Shown: positions 9,407-18,673 of the stretch, one piece after another
Numbering within the stretch: position 1 is the stretch's first letter
How the letters are laid out: each line of letters begins with the position of its first letter
Assembly: GCF_010672525.1 (NCBI RefSeq)
Contig: NZ_JAAHGH010000024.1
Location: 1 to 64,000, forward strand
Direction of reading: 5' to 3'
DNA: 64,000 nucleotides
From: Okeania sp. SIO2B3
Lineage (GTDB): Bacteria; Cyanobacteriota; Cyanobacteriia; Cyanobacteriales; Microcoleaceae
Notes under the pieces: generated by a model
Database searches by the model: none
Told to the model about the DNA's origin: nothing
The model's input: only the letters and a program-made list of their open reading frames with translations
Made by a program: the position numbers and the translations under genes

Positions 9407-9876
9407 TTAGGGTTTGCTTATGGAAGTCTTTTAGTAGAGGTAGGAGACAGGAGACAACCCACCCGCGGGCCCCTCCCCTCCTGGGAGGGGGAGACAGGAG
9501 AAATGGGAATTTACAGGAGGTAGGAGCGGGCGTTTTGTCCCTTAATTTTTCGGCCCAAATCTTGACCAAAATCCCCTCCTAATTGAACAATTACCACTTA
9601 AAACCTCGAACTTTTTGATATTTAAAAAGGCACTTACCTTGTAAGCATTCAGCTATTAGCAATCAGCTCGAGCGCAATGAAAATGAATGAACCAAGTATT
9701 TGTTTAACTTCTACTGCATTTTTGAACAAAGAATTGAAGCACAAGAACAACGAGCTTAAATTGTCCACTAAAGGTAATCAAGCTGACCGCTGACCGCTGT
9801 TAGCTCCGCATTCCGCAGGAAATGCTTACCTTACCTTTATCTATAAAGACTTTTAGATTTAATCAGCAAGCCCTAA
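9407..9876 (+). mobile_element. MITE-2 copy carrying a nested MITE-3
   Basis: Starts TTAGGGTTTGCTT and ends AGCAAGCCCTAA, a near-perfect 12-base inverted repeat. It shares its interior (GGAGGTAGGAGCGGGCGTTTT and ACCTCGAACTTTTTGAT) with 16160-16345. At 9641-9829 it is split by MITE-3. Confidence 0.85.
9641..9829. mobile_element. MITE-3, 189 bp, with 8-bp target duplication
   Basis: The ends are GTAAGCATT and AATGCTTAC. It is flanked by CTTACCTT at 9633-9640 and 9830-9837. The MITE-2 copy at 16160 reads GGCACTTACCTTTATC with no insert (16305-16320), giving a direct empty-site comparison. The interior shares a block (AAAGAATTGAAGCACAAGAA) with 55520-55560, where it is inverted. Confidence 0.9.
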
Positions 9877-9916
9877 TTAATTATTCATTATTAATTATTA
9901 ATTGTTGAACACTTAT

Positions 9917-11341
9917 CTAATCTTTAAAATGTTTGATAATTGCATCAGCAAATTCAGAACATTTCAAAGCTGCCACAGGTGGTTCCATTAACCTTGCCAA
10001 ATCATAAGTTACTTCACCATTAGAAATAGCAGCTCCAATCCCTTTTTTAATTAAATCGGCAGCCTCTTGCCAACCCATATATTCCAACATCATCACACCA
10101 GAAAGAATCAAAGAACCAGGATTAACTCTATCTAAACCTGCGTGTTTTGGAGCTGTGCCGTGAGTAGCTTCAAAAATAGCACATTCATCACCAATATTAG
10201 CACCAGGCCCCATACCTAAACCACCAACAATAGCCGCAGCAGCATCAGATAAATAATCCCCATTCAAATTCATAGTTGCCAGAATAGAATATTCCCCTGG
10301 CCGAGTTTGAATTTGTTGGAAAATACTATCAGCAATACGGTCATTTACCATAATTTTCTCTTTCCATTTTCCATCCCCATGACTATCCCAAATAGCTGCC
10401 AATACATCCTCAACTTCTTGGCAAATTTCAGCTTGTTTTTCTGGTGTTAAAGCATCATAACCAGGGTCAATTTTTCGAGCATTTTCTTCACTACTAATAT
10501 TAGAATTTTCTTCCTTATTAGAAAGTATCCAAGATTCTCTTTCCGTTACACATTCAGTACGAAATTCAGTAGTTGCTAATTCATAACCCCAGTCACGAAA
10601 TGCGCCTTCGGTGTACTTCATAATATTACCTTTATGCACCAAAGTTACCATTTGTTTTGACTTGGGTAAGCGCAAAGCATTTTGGATGGCACGTTTGACT
10701 AACCGTTGCGAACCAGTTTTGCTAATAGGTTTAATACCAATACCCGAGTCGAGGCGAATTTGCTTTTTGCCATGTTCGGGAGTAGCAGGAATTAAGTCTT
10801 TGTTTAAAATGTCAATCAACTTACTAGCAATATCAGTACCCTCACGCCATTCTATTCCTAGATAAATATCTTCAGTATTTTCCCGATAAATAATCACATC
10901 TAATTTTTCTGGACTTTTGTGGGGAGAAGGAGTACCCGCGTAATATCTACAAGGACGAACACAAGCATATAGATCGTTAATTTGACGCAACGCCACATTT
11001 AAAGAGCGAATACCCCCACCAATGGGAGTTGTCAAAGGACCCTTAATAGCAACACCATATTCTTTTATAGCGTTGAGAGTGTCTTCCGGCAAATATTGGA
11101 AAGTGCCATATTTTTCACAAGCTTCATCACCAGCGTAAACCTTAAACCAGTTTATTTTGCGTTTGTCACCGTAGGCAGTGGCGATCGCGGCATCAAACAC
11201 TTTTTGAGAAGCTGGCCATAAATCTACCCCAGTACCATCGCCCCGAATAAATGGGATAATGGGGTCCTCTGGAACATTAGGTTGACCGTTGCTGAAAGTG
11301 ACTTTAGACCCTGTGGTTGGGGGAGTTATTTTTTCGTACAT
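9917..11341 (-). CDS. icd: NADP-dependent isocitrate dehydrogenase
   Basis: Oxidatively decarboxylates isocitrate to 2-oxoglutarate, the carbon skeleton for ammonium assimilation in cyanobacteria, where 2-oxoglutarate is also the nitrogen-status signal. From the Met of [11 protein letters not shown] at 11341 the protein is 474 residues, the usual cyanobacterial length; the open frame extends nine codons further to 11368 (MYCSPNYQG), which I regard as untranslated. Family blocks seen are [44 protein letters not shown] and the nucleotide-side block [11 protein letters not shown]. No neighbour is functionally linked. Confidence 0.96.
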   Translation of the reverse strand: MYEKITPPTTGSKVTFSNGQPNVPEDPIIPFIRGDGTGVDLWPASQKVFDAAIATAYGDKRKINWFKVYAGDEACEKYGTFQYLPEDTLNAIKEYGVAIKGPLTTPIGGGIRSLNVALRQINDLYACVRPCRYYAGTPSPHKSPEKLDVIIYRENTEDIYLGIEWREGTDIASKLIDILNKDLIPATPEHGKKQIRLDSGIGIKPISKTGSQRLVKRAIQNALRLPKSKQMVTLVHKGNIMKYTEGAFRDWGYELATTEFRTECVTERESWILSNKEENSNISSEENARKIDPGYDALTPEKQAEICQEVEDVLAAIWDSHGDGKWKEKIMVNDRIADSIFQQIQTRPGEYSILATMNLNGDYLSDAAAAIVGGLGMGPGANIGDECAIFEATHGTAPKHAGLDRVNPGSLILSGVMMLEYMGWQEAADLIKKGIGAAISNGEVTYDLARLMEPPVAALKCSEFADAIIKHFKD

Positions 11342-11368
11342 ACCTTGATAATTCGGGCTACAATACAT

Positions 11369-12658
11369 TCCTTTGTGTCCAGATTATCAATGTATAATGA
11401 TATATCTTGAAATATATCTATGATTTTTTTAGAATTGGAGAAGGAAGAAGCAAGAAGGAAGAAATGAAGAAGGAGAGAAATAGTTTAATTATTTTTGTAG
11501 TTTTTTGATGGATAACAGTAAGATAAGTAGCAGAATTTTTTCTCTTAGACCATTTCTCAAAAGGAGTATCATATCAAATCCGGTTAAAAAGTTATAGAAT
11601 GCTTAAGTCAGGAGGAGTCAACCCACCCCTCGCCCCTCCACCAGAGGGGGAGGGGAAGTCAGTCGGACCGAGTCAGGAGGAGAGAGAATTACAAAGATTG
11701 AGTAGTTATGACGATTGAAGAATTTTTTATGTCCAATAAAACGGATTTGATATCAGAAATAATTTAGCAGCATCCCTTGATTTGAAATAATTAGCTTAAA
11801 TAATAGACATCTCTTCCAAAAGAGGGAACAGGGAGCAGAGAACAGGGAGAAATAATTGATAATTTATGGATAAGAATTGATTTTATTTTGAATTCTCACG
11901 CCTATGTCTAATGATTATTAGCTCTTACGCACCCGAATCAAGAAACCTGGTTAAGACTAATGATTCTGAGCTGATTATACAGTAACTTTTGTTTAAAAAC
12001 CCCGTTTCTGCATTAAGTTCTGATTATACCAAATTTGCTTTAGTAATATAGAATCTGGTTATCTGGTTATATAGTATATGTTGATAATTCTATAATTACT
12101 TCAATATTTAATCTCCCCTACTCCCCAGGGCTAATTCATTGTCGTCAGAGAATATTGATATGGATATGAAATACATTTAATTGTGCAAATATTAAGAATC
12201 TCTCCCTAACCCCACATTCCCCTCCAGGGAAGGGTTAGGGGTAGGTATCCATCTCCCCCACTCCCCTACTCCCAACTATAGAATAACTATTCAACCGGAC
12301 ATGATATAAGAGGGAACTTGAAAAAGTCGAAGTTTTTGCTATACATGGAATTTGGGGATAGAAAAACCATCCTTATAATAACTGGAATTTGGTATTATAT
12401 CAAGTCTCATTAATTAGCCATAATAAAAATCTTTTCTCTGATAAATTTCTCCCTGTTGCCTGTTGCCTGTTGCCTGTTGCCTCATTTTTTTATTGTGGGT
12501 ATTCAAAGAGACATCATATTAGTTAAATATTTCAACCTTTTTGAATGAGCAAGATGCTTAGACTTTTGCAAACCAAACCCCTACATCTCAACTTTACCTA
12601 CTCTTGACAACGCAATCAAGAATAAATACTATTTGTGTGATTCCTCTGGAAATGACAA
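11369..12658. other. 1.3-kb intergenic region with repeat debris
   Basis: No gene seen. It holds a GAAGAAG purine run (11436-11475), a G-rich palindrome with TCAGGAG units (11607-11680), stretches similar to the AATTGATAATTTATGGATAAGAATTG repeat that recurs at 8975 and 31880 (11838-11900), a solitary MITE-1 end (TTCAACCGGACATGATA, 12288-12308) and four GTTGCCT units (12451-12482). The final ~150 bases before the glycosyltransferase show no repeat and could hold its promoter. Confidence 0.6.
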
Positions 12659-13813
12659 ATGAAAATTTTGCTCTTAAGCAATCATCCTCCTCATGGGGGT
12701 GGCGCAGCTAACTCTAGCCAAGAATTAGCCTGTGAGTTGCGGAGTATCGGTCATAAAGTGCTTCAAATAGCACCTTACTGCATTGCTACAGACCTTGCTG
12801 AGTATCCCGGATTAATCTGGATTCCCATCAACGATCCTTGGGATACCCTGACCATGACTGCGGGGAATAAAGATAGCATCGATCGCCAGGTACTCGAGAT
12901 TTACCGTCAACAGGGGCCTTTTGATTGCGTTATTTTTGGTCGCGAATACTATCTGTGGAATCTCCCCGCTGTAAAGTGCATTCATTCAGGTCCAGTAATT
13001 ACCATTTGTCGCGGGGGTCACATTACGCACCTGGACTCCAACAGACCAGTGGAACCCAAAGTAAGACAAGATTTGATCCAACTTTACCGAGACTGCGACC
13101 TGATAATTTGCATCGCTGGGTATTTAGTGGATATTGTCAGAAAGGTGACCGGAGCAAAGAATCAGATTTTTTGCCCTAACCCGGTTAGTCTTCCCAGATT
13201 AAACTCTCCAGTGATTTATCAACCAACGGCAAAAGACCCGATCCGGTTACTGATGGCGGCTCAAATGAAGTCCCGCAAAAGACCTCTGGATGCAGTGAAA
13301 ATCGTGGGGTTTCTTGAGGAAAGGGGAGTCGATGTCTACTTGACAGTCTGCGGTAGCGGTATGATGATGGCGCAGATGCAGGAGTGCATTCGCAACTATG
13401 GTTTAGAAAAACGGATTGACATGAGGGGTCAAGTCGATCGTCAAGAAGTGTTAGACTTGATGCATCAGGTAGAGACGGTTTTGCTGTGTTCGGAACGGGA
13501 AGGAATTCCCCGGGTGCTGCAAGAAGCGATCGCCTCTGGAAAGGGAGTTGTGGCTTACGATAATCCCGGTTCTCGCGAGGTAGTCAGTCAATGGTTGGGG
13601 GATTCTCCTTTAGGTCGTATTGTTCCCCTTGGCAATTCTGTGGCTGCAAGTCATGCTATATTGGATATCGCCGATTATTGGCGTACTGATTACCAACCGA
13701 TTGTTCCACCTCAATTACCTCAAGATCAGGAAATTATTTATGAGTATGAGTCCATACTCCAAACCTTGATCAGGGAATCATCAAATCCACAAATTATTAA
13801 AGCTCTTGCATAA
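12659..13813 (+). CDS. GT4-family glycosyltransferase
   Basis: A 384-residue GT-B fold enzyme that probably adds a sugar from a nucleotide donor to a surface polysaccharide or lipid. The N-terminus MKILLLSNHPPHGGGAANSS is the usual acceptor-side start with its glycine loop. The C-terminal half holds RLLMAAQMKSRKRPLDAV and the EX7E donor motif in SEREGIPRVLQEAIASGKGVVAYD. Two 60-base lines I counted (12901 and 13321) hold 26 and 32 G+C, clearly richer than most of the window, which hints at transfer. It heads a run of sulfotransferase genes, so its product may be a sulfated glycan. Confidence 0.88.
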   Translation: MKILLLSNHPPHGGGAANSSQELACELRSIGHKVLQIAPYCIATDLAEYPGLIWIPINDPWDTLTMTAGNKDSIDRQVLEIYRQQGPFDCVIFGREYYLWNLPAVKCIHSGPVITICRGGHITHLDSNRPVEPKVRQDLIQLYRDCDLIICIAGYLVDIVRKVTGAKNQIFCPNPVSLPRLNSPVIYQPTAKDPIRLLMAAQMKSRKRPLDAVKIVGFLEERGVDVYLTVCGSGMMMAQMQECIRNYGLEKRIDMRGQVDRQEVLDLMHQVETVLLCSEREGIPRVLQEAIASGKGVVAYDNPGSREVVSQWLGDSPLGRIVPLGNSVAASHAILDIADYWRTDYQPIVPPQLPQDQEIIYEYESILQTLIRESSNPQIIKALA

Positions 13814-13904
13814 GTAGATTTTTATCTAGTGCAGGATGGCAGAAATAACTAACCAGTTACAAAATCCTAAAAGTTTTACCAATCAATACTTTTGACTGTC
13901 AGAT

Positions 13905-13943
13905 GTGCGTCTTACATTCTGAGGAAACCTCAGAATTACGCAC
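13905..13943 (+). terminator. Strong hairpin downstream of the GT4 gene
   Basis: GTGCGT, a 5-base bulge, then ATTCTGAGG, loop AAA, CCTCAGAAT, and ACGCAC forms a long stem. It lies 92 bases after the stop codon and is followed by CGCTTTTAATTT, a weak T-run. It is a likely terminator or transcript-stabilising hairpin. Confidence 0.5.
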
Positions 13944-14049
13944 TCGCTTTTAATTTCCGCGTAGCGGCACTAGGAGCAAAGCATTTGGGCAGTAAATGTT
14001 CTTAAAAATTCGAGGTGTTTTTGTTCAAATGTTTTGCCCCGTCTTTATT

Positions 14050-14264
14050 ATACCAATTTGAAAAAAGAATGCTATACTTAAGTTGTACTTCAATTATTAA
14101 GTAATTAACACAGACTGAATAACTTTTTTAATAATTATTAGCTAGTTATTGTTAATTATTCTTATTTTTACTTCTCCCTGTACGGACGTTGCATAAGGGC
14201 GTCCCTACCCACTACCCTACTCCCCCGCTCAAGAAAATGTAGCAAACATTTATCAAATTGGTAT
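14050..14264 (+). repeat. Element F copy
   Basis: Bounded by ATACCAATTTGAAAAAAG and TTTATCAAATTGGTAT, an 11-base inverted repeat (ATACCAATTTG/ATACCAATTTG allowing one change). TTGTAGCAAA-type sequence precedes the right end, as in the copies at 6904, 37213 and 41391. Confidence 0.7.
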
Positions 14265-14322
14265 TAATGCCACCAGGTCGATGGGATTTTGCTAGTTTGC
14301 TTCTTTGTAAAAACACAGAATA

Positions 14323-14874
14323 ATGACTAATATATCTACTTACTCCCCACAACCTAACCGCAAAAAAATGGTGTTTGGCTGCGGTTTATCCAGAACCGGT
14401 AATAAAAGTCTCGGTCGCGCCCTAAAAATTTTAGGCTACAATCAGATTAAATATCCTGAATCTATCGACGAATTGGGAACGGTGTATGATGCGGCAGTTG
14501 ACATTACCGTAATTGCCTGGTTGGATGAATTAGATACTAAATTTCCCGATGCCAAATGGATTTTAACTGTGCGAGAAATGGAGCAATGGCTGAAATCTTG
14601 CGAAAGTTGGTTTAATCGTTCCTTAGATCACTATTCTCCAGAAAAACAACTTTATATGTTAGAAATACGTCGTCAGGTTTATGGAACGGAACAGTTTTCT
14701 CGTGAAATTTGGCAAGATGTTTATCGATGCAATTTTGACAGAGTTGTGACCAAATTTAGCGGGGGAGAAGACCGACTGTTAATTTTCAATATCTGTCAGG
14801 GAGAATCTTGGAGTAAATTATGTAAGTTTCTGGGGAAAACAATTCCTGACACTCCTTTTCCCAGGATCGTTTAA
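14323..14874 (+). CDS. Sulfotransferase family protein (Sulfotransfer_4 type)
   Basis: A 183-residue P-loop protein. The start FGCGLSRTGNKSLGRALKI (residues ~18-36) is the PAPS-binding loop in the form typical of the Sulfotransfer_4 group, followed by KYPESI and AAVDITVIAWLDELDTKFP. The second nucleotide-binding block is KWILTVREMEQWLKS. It ends with LLIFNICQGESWSKLCKFLG, the same ending as the C-terminal part of the fused protein at 16367. It likely transfers sulfate from PAPS to a hydroxyl of a glycan, lipid or small molecule; the acceptor is unknown. The next sulfotransferase starts 18 bases after its stop. Confidence 0.8.
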   Translation: MTNISTYSPQPNRKKMVFGCGLSRTGNKSLGRALKILGYNQIKYPESIDELGTVYDAAVDITVIAWLDELDTKFPDAKWILTVREMEQWLKSCESWFNRSLDHYSPEKQLYMLEIRRQVYGTEQFSREIWQDVYRCNFDRVVTKFSGGEDRLLIFNICQGESWSKLCKFLGKTIPDTPFPRIV

Positions 14875-14892
14875 GATTTGATTTACAGTACA

Positions 14893-15678
14893 ATGATGCC
14901 AGAGAAAGACAAACGGTTGAAAGCGAAAAATGAGTCAGATTTTTTCCTCATTTCCTTTCCTAAATGCGGTCGGACTTGGTTGCGATTGATGTTAGGAAGA
15001 GTTCTCCAGACTCACTTTAAATTAAAGAATACTAATCTTTTAGAACTAGACAAATTAAGAGAGTTAGATCCTGATATTCCCAAGATTTGGGTATCCCACG
15101 ACGATGAACCACAGTGGAAAAACCCGGAGGAGTTGATAACTTCAAAAGCTGAATATCAAGAAAAACGGGTGATTTTTTTAGTGCGCGACCCCAGAGATGC
15201 GATTGTCTCTAACTATTACCAAAAGACGAAACGTCGCCTAGCTTACAACGGTAGCTTGTCGGAATTTATTCGCGAAGAAAATGGTAGCTTTACCACGCTT
15301 ATTCGTTTCTATAATATCTGGGCAGAAAATCGAAACGTACCCCAAGATTTTTTACTGGTTCGCTATGAAGAGATCCATCGCGATCGCCAAAAAGAATTGC
15401 GTCGAGTGTTGCATTTCTTAGATTTACCAGAAATTGCCGACGCTCTAATTGCAGAAGCAGGAGAATATGCTAGTTTTGAGAATATGCGCAAAATGGAAGT
15501 AGAAAATCAATTTAAATCTCGGCGCATGAGTGCGGTAGATCCTCGATATATCAACTCTTACAAAACTCGCAGAGGTAAAGTCGGTGGATTTAAAAACGAA
15601 TTGAGTACAGCCGATATTGATGATCTCAATCGTATAATGCAAAAAAGTCTGTCAGTTTTTTATGGTTATCAGGTATGA
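14893..15678 (+). CDS. Sulfotransferase (Sulfotransfer_1 type)
   Basis: A protein of about 261 residues from ATG 14893 (a TTG at 14878 would add five residues). The 5'-phosphosulfate loop FPKCGRTWLRLMLG is at residues ~22-35. The 3'-phosphate block is IFLVRDPRDAIVSNYYQ at ~94-110. The closing RRGKVGGFKNELSTADID resembles the RKGxxGDWK region of classical cytosolic-type sulfotransferases. It is predicted to use PAPS as sulfate donor. It sits 18 bases after the preceding sulfotransferase and is probably cotranscribed and translated with it. The 3' side is a complete MITE-1 copy starting 11 bases after the stop. Confidence 0.88.
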   Translation: MMPEKDKRLKAKNESDFFLISFPKCGRTWLRLMLGRVLQTHFKLKNTNLLELDKLRELDPDIPKIWVSHDDEPQWKNPEELITSKAEYQEKRVIFLVRDPRDAIVSNYYQKTKRRLAYNGSLSEFIREENGSFTTLIRFYNIWAENRNVPQDFLLVRYEEIHRDRQKELRRVLHFLDLPEIADALIAEAGEYASFENMRKMEVENQFKSRRMSAVDPRYINSYKTRRGKVGGFKNELSTADIDDLNRIMQKSLSVFYGYQV

Positions 15679-15688
15679 AAGAAAGTAA

Positions 15689-15843
15689 TATCATGTCCGG
15701 TTGAACAGTTATAAATAAACGACGGAGTCCTGAGGAGTCAACCCACCCCTAACCCCTCCCAGGAGGGGAAGTCAGGAGTCAGGAGAAAAAAAGAGGGAAA
15801 AAAAGGAGAAAGTTTTTTCATCACTAATTATCCGGACATGATA
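15689..15843 (+). mobile_element. MITE-1, complete 155-bp copy with TAA duplication
   Basis: Left end TATCATGTCCGG and right end CCGGACATGATA are a perfect 12-base inverted repeat. TAA flanks both sides (15686-15688 and 15844-15846). The interior carries a G-rich palindrome (15738-15769), GTCAGGA units and GGAGAAAGTTTTTTCA near the right end, the standard layout of the family. It lies between a sulfotransferase stop codon and the cut 5' end of a sulfotransferase remnant. Confidence 0.9.
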
Positions 15844-15844
15844 T

Positions 15845-16159
15845 AAGCATTTATTTGTCTCCGGTGCCCCACGATCGGGAACCACCTTACTGGAGCTAGT
15901 TTTGTCTTCACATTCCCAGATTACTGTAACGCCAGAGAGCCATTTTATTCAGCAATTATTTATCAAAGATTTTGCGGCCCAACCGTTAAATCGAGAACAG
16001 AAAGAAGAGGCGATCGCCTTAATGCGGGCGGACAAAAAACTCAACAGTTGGCCCAATTTTCACCTAGAGCAATTTATCGCCACCATTTCCTGGGAAACCG
16101 ACTTAACCATAAGCAAGCTTCTAGACAGTCTCTTTAACTTTTTCGCTTTGAAAAACAAT
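15845..16159 (+). pseudogene. Sulfotransferase remnant, cut at both ends by repeats
   Basis: Reading the frame upstream of the TTG at 15902 gives KHLFVSGAPRSGTTLLELV, an N-terminal PAPS loop of the Sulfotransfer_3 type, followed by SSHSQITVTPESHFIQQLF. The frame has no ATG before the loop: immediately upstream is the end of MITE-1, whose TGA closes the frame. After about 105 codons the frame runs into MITE-2 sequence (GGAGGTAGGAGACAGGAGG) from 16160 and stops at 16201. So only the first third of a sulfotransferase survives. A short peptide from TTG 15902 remains possible, but a working enzyme is not. Confidence 0.78.
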
Positions 16160-16345
16160 GGAGGTAGGAGACAGGAGGAACGGGGAATTTACAGGAGGTA
16201 GGAGCGGGCGTTTTTTCCCTTAATTTTTCTGCCCAAATCTTGACCAAAATCCGCTCCTAATTGAACAATTACCACTTAAAACCTCGAACTTTTTGATACT
16301 TAAAAAGGCACTTACCTTTATCTATAAAGACTTTTAGATTTAATC
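16160..16345 (+). mobile_element. MITE-2 copy, left end missing, no nested element
   Basis: Matches 9500-9870 from GGAGGTAGGAGACAGGAG through GCGGGCGTTTTTTCCC and ACCTCGAACTTTTTGATA to TTTAATCAGCA. It lacks the MITE-3 insert present at 9641-9829. Its left side joins the sulfotransferase remnant; its right side abuts TAATTAGGGTTTTAAG at the 3' end of the next gene. Confidence 0.75.
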
Positions 16346-16366
16346 AGCACAGTAATAATTAGGGTT

Positions 16367-17755
16367 TTAAGATTCTAATTGTTTTTTATTGTTGTTGTGA
16401 GGGAATGGTTCGTCTCGAACTGGTAAATCAAAGAAGGAACATAACTTTTCCCATCCTTCCCCTTGACAAATATTCAGAACTAACAAAGATTCCGGACGAT
16501 CGCGAAAATATTCCAGCACATTTTGACAATGGAGGTCGTAAACATAGGACAATCTTTCAGTATTAAACTGATAAGTTCCATAAACTGCACTCCGTAAGAA
16601 TCTTCTCAACTCCATTTTCTTTTGCTTTTCTGGTCTCTCGTCAAAGACCACTTTCTTACTCCAATGTGCTTCCATTGATTTGAGCCAAGATTCTTTTTCC
16701 CGCACCGTCAAAATAAACTTACTATCGGGATAAATTTTATCTAATTGAGCATAATAAGAAGCCACTGTAATATCGGTAATGCCATCAAAATTATTCAACA
16801 AGGAAAACTCGAAATTTCCCTCTATCAATTCTTGCAGTGTTGTTTCATCCTGTGGATAATGCACAACATTTATACCCAGAATATTCAATGCTCCCGTTAA
16901 GCTTTTTGTTCCCGTGCGACTTAAACCAATTCCAAATACTTTCATCCGCTTGCTTCGCTGCCATTTTTGCGGATTAATCTTAGCAGATAATTCCCAAACC
17001 TGCTCTAAAGTCAATGCTTCTTTTTCGGCAATATTTAACTTTTCTAACTCGCTCATTGCTATCTGCGGTAAATAGGCAATAAATTTCTCTATTTCTTCGA
17101 GAGTTGCTTTTTCTTGAATTAATTCTCGACTATAGTTAACCCCATAGTTAGCCACTAGAAAATCTTTATCCTTACTGTCCTCGCTTTGCTTGATCCAATC
17201 ATCTTGATTAACGTTTAATTTCTTTTGCCAATAATCTTGACGACTTCTTAGTTCTCTAATAGCATATTTAACAAATATATCTAGGTAATACTGAAAAAAG
17301 TCATGAAAGATTTTAAAATGCTGAAAAACTTTGCTTTGATTTAGTTTACTTAGAGCTAACTCACGAGTCCTTGACTCGGGACGCAGCACATACTTGCGAT
17401 CGCCTTTGGGAATTTCCACTTTTTGCATCAATTGCACTACGTCCATTCTAGTAATATGAACCCCACAATGGATGTAACCTCGGAATTTATCGAGAACATA
17501 ACAGTCCACATAAGGAAAGCTATTGTACTGAAGAAATGGTGTCATATCCTCACAAATCAAACAATCAGCATCCGCAAATACCACAAAATCGCAATTGTAA
17601 TTTATTGCCAACATTTGCTTCACAGCCAGGGAAAATGGTTTAACATTTTCTATAATATGCACCTCCTGTGGCTGAATGTTGTTCACCGCCAATTCTAGTG
17701 CTGCATCCGAAGTTCGTTCTCCGACAGTTCTAAATACTAAGTCTATTTTTTTCAT
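16367..17755 (-). CDS. Glycosyltransferase-like plus sulfotransferase fusion protein
   Basis: A 462-residue two-part protein. Residues 1-~230 look like a GT-A fold: KKIDLVFRTVGERTSDAALE, then VVFADADCLI with a DxD-like DAD that would bind a metal and a nucleotide sugar. From ~275 a Sulfotransfer_4 domain begins with KVFGIGLSRTGTKSLTGAL and continues through KFILTVREKESWLKSM to LLVLNICQGEGWEKLCSFFD. The second half resembles the 183-residue protein at 14323 along its whole length. Fusion suggests consecutive sugar addition and sulfation. Its start lies 3 bases after the stop of the upstream sulfotransferase (17759), so the two form an operon, convergent with the forward pair. Confidence 0.8.
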   Translation of the reverse strand: MKKIDLVFRTVGERTSDAALELAVNNIQPQEVHIIENVKPFSLAVKQMLAINYNCDFVVFADADCLICEDMTPFLQYNSFPYVDCYVLDKFRGYIHCGVHITRMDVVQLMQKVEIPKGDRKYVLRPESRTRELALSKLNQSKVFQHFKIFHDFFQYYLDIFVKYAIRELRSRQDYWQKKLNVNQDDWIKQSEDSKDKDFLVANYGVNYSRELIQEKATLEEIEKFIAYLPQIAMSELEKLNIAEKEALTLEQVWELSAKINPQKWQRSKRMKVFGIGLSRTGTKSLTGALNILGINVVHYPQDETTLQELIEGNFEFSLLNNFDGITDITVASYYAQLDKIYPDSKFILTVREKESWLKSMEAHWSKKVVFDERPEKQKKMELRRFLRSAVYGTYQFNTERLSYVYDLHCQNVLEYFRDRPESLLVLNICQGEGWEKLCSFFDLPVRDEPFPHNNNKKQLES

Positions 17756-17758
17756 CTA

Positions 17759-18598
17759 CTACGCTTCCCACTTAAATTCTTCATTAATTTCCCCAGCAAT
17801 TTCCACAAATAAACGCTCTGTGCTAGGGTCTAGTTCTTCTCGCCAGCGCAAATCTAAGCTAATTCCCAAATCGTGATTCTGGTAATAATCCCGGCTATTT
17901 TCAGAAATTTTTACAACAGATTCATCTAAGTTTTTCTTTTGTGCTTTTGCTATCAAGAACTGAGTACCGCTGTTACCACCAAGGGGATGATGTTCGTGGC
18001 GATAATATTCGACCATTTCCGGTTGATATTCTATCTCTAAAAAATCGCACAATCTTCTGGTTACTGCTGCGGGGTTACTAGCTAATTTTTCATATTTAAC
18101 TTTGATTTTTTTCCCACTAAAGTCTTCGTATAATTTTTGGGTTTGTTGAATTTTATTGACCCAGTTATTAATTATTTTATCGACATCTTCTTCGGGATAT
18201 TTTCTCAGTCGAGAATTAATAACTGCTCGACCATCTCTTTGAATAAAAAGCAGAAACATCTGAGTATTTGTATTTTCAATTGCGGCGATCTTTTCTGTTA
18301 TCCACTTAATTTCTTTGGTCGAATCAATAACGATCGCCTTTCCGGTTTGGCGCGATAATTGTTCGTAGAGGTCGAGGCGATCGCTAACCACAAAATCTCC
18401 CCAAACCGGACAGTTTCTACCACAAATTTTACAAGTTCTTTTGATCTCTGGTTTCTGTAAATCTTGAAAAAATCTGGTTTTATTCGCCTCTCCACAATAA
18501 AAGCAATCCTGATGACTTCCCAAAATCATCCCCAAAAGCGTCGAGCCAGAATGACCAGCTCCACAGATAAAAACTGCTTTTTTATTAATTCTTGTCAA
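17759..18598 (-). CDS. Sulfotransferase (Sulfotransfer_3 type)
   Basis: A 279-residue protein, first gene of a two-gene minus-strand operon. The loop FICGAGHSGSTLLGMILGSH is the 5'-phosphosulfate site (residues ~10-29). FIQRDGRAVINSRLR gives the 3'-phosphate Arg/Ser pair. Between them is a small four-cysteine segment, CKICGRNCPVWGDF plus CGEANK, of a kind seen in several bacterial members. KVKYEKLASNPAAVTRRLCDFL is the usual helical block after the core. PAPS-dependent sulfate transfer is expected; the acceptor is unknown. No membrane segment is seen. Confidence 0.85.
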   Translation of the reverse strand: MTRINKKAVFICGAGHSGSTLLGMILGSHQDCFYCGEANKTRFFQDLQKPEIKRTCKICGRNCPVWGDFVVSDRLDLYEQLSRQTGKAIVIDSTKEIKWITEKIAAIENTNTQMFLLFIQRDGRAVINSRLRKYPEEDVDKIINNWVNKIQQTQKLYEDFSGKKIKVKYEKLASNPAAVTRRLCDFLEIEYQPEMVEYYRHEHHPLGGNSGTQFLIAKAQKKNLDESVVKISENSRDYYQNHDLGISLDLRWREELDPSTERLFVEIAGEINEEFKWEA

Positions 18599-18673
18599 AT
18601 TATTTTACCTCAATTATGTAAGCATTTCCTGCGGAATGCTGCGCAAACAGCTATTAGCCGTTAGCTGTCAGCA

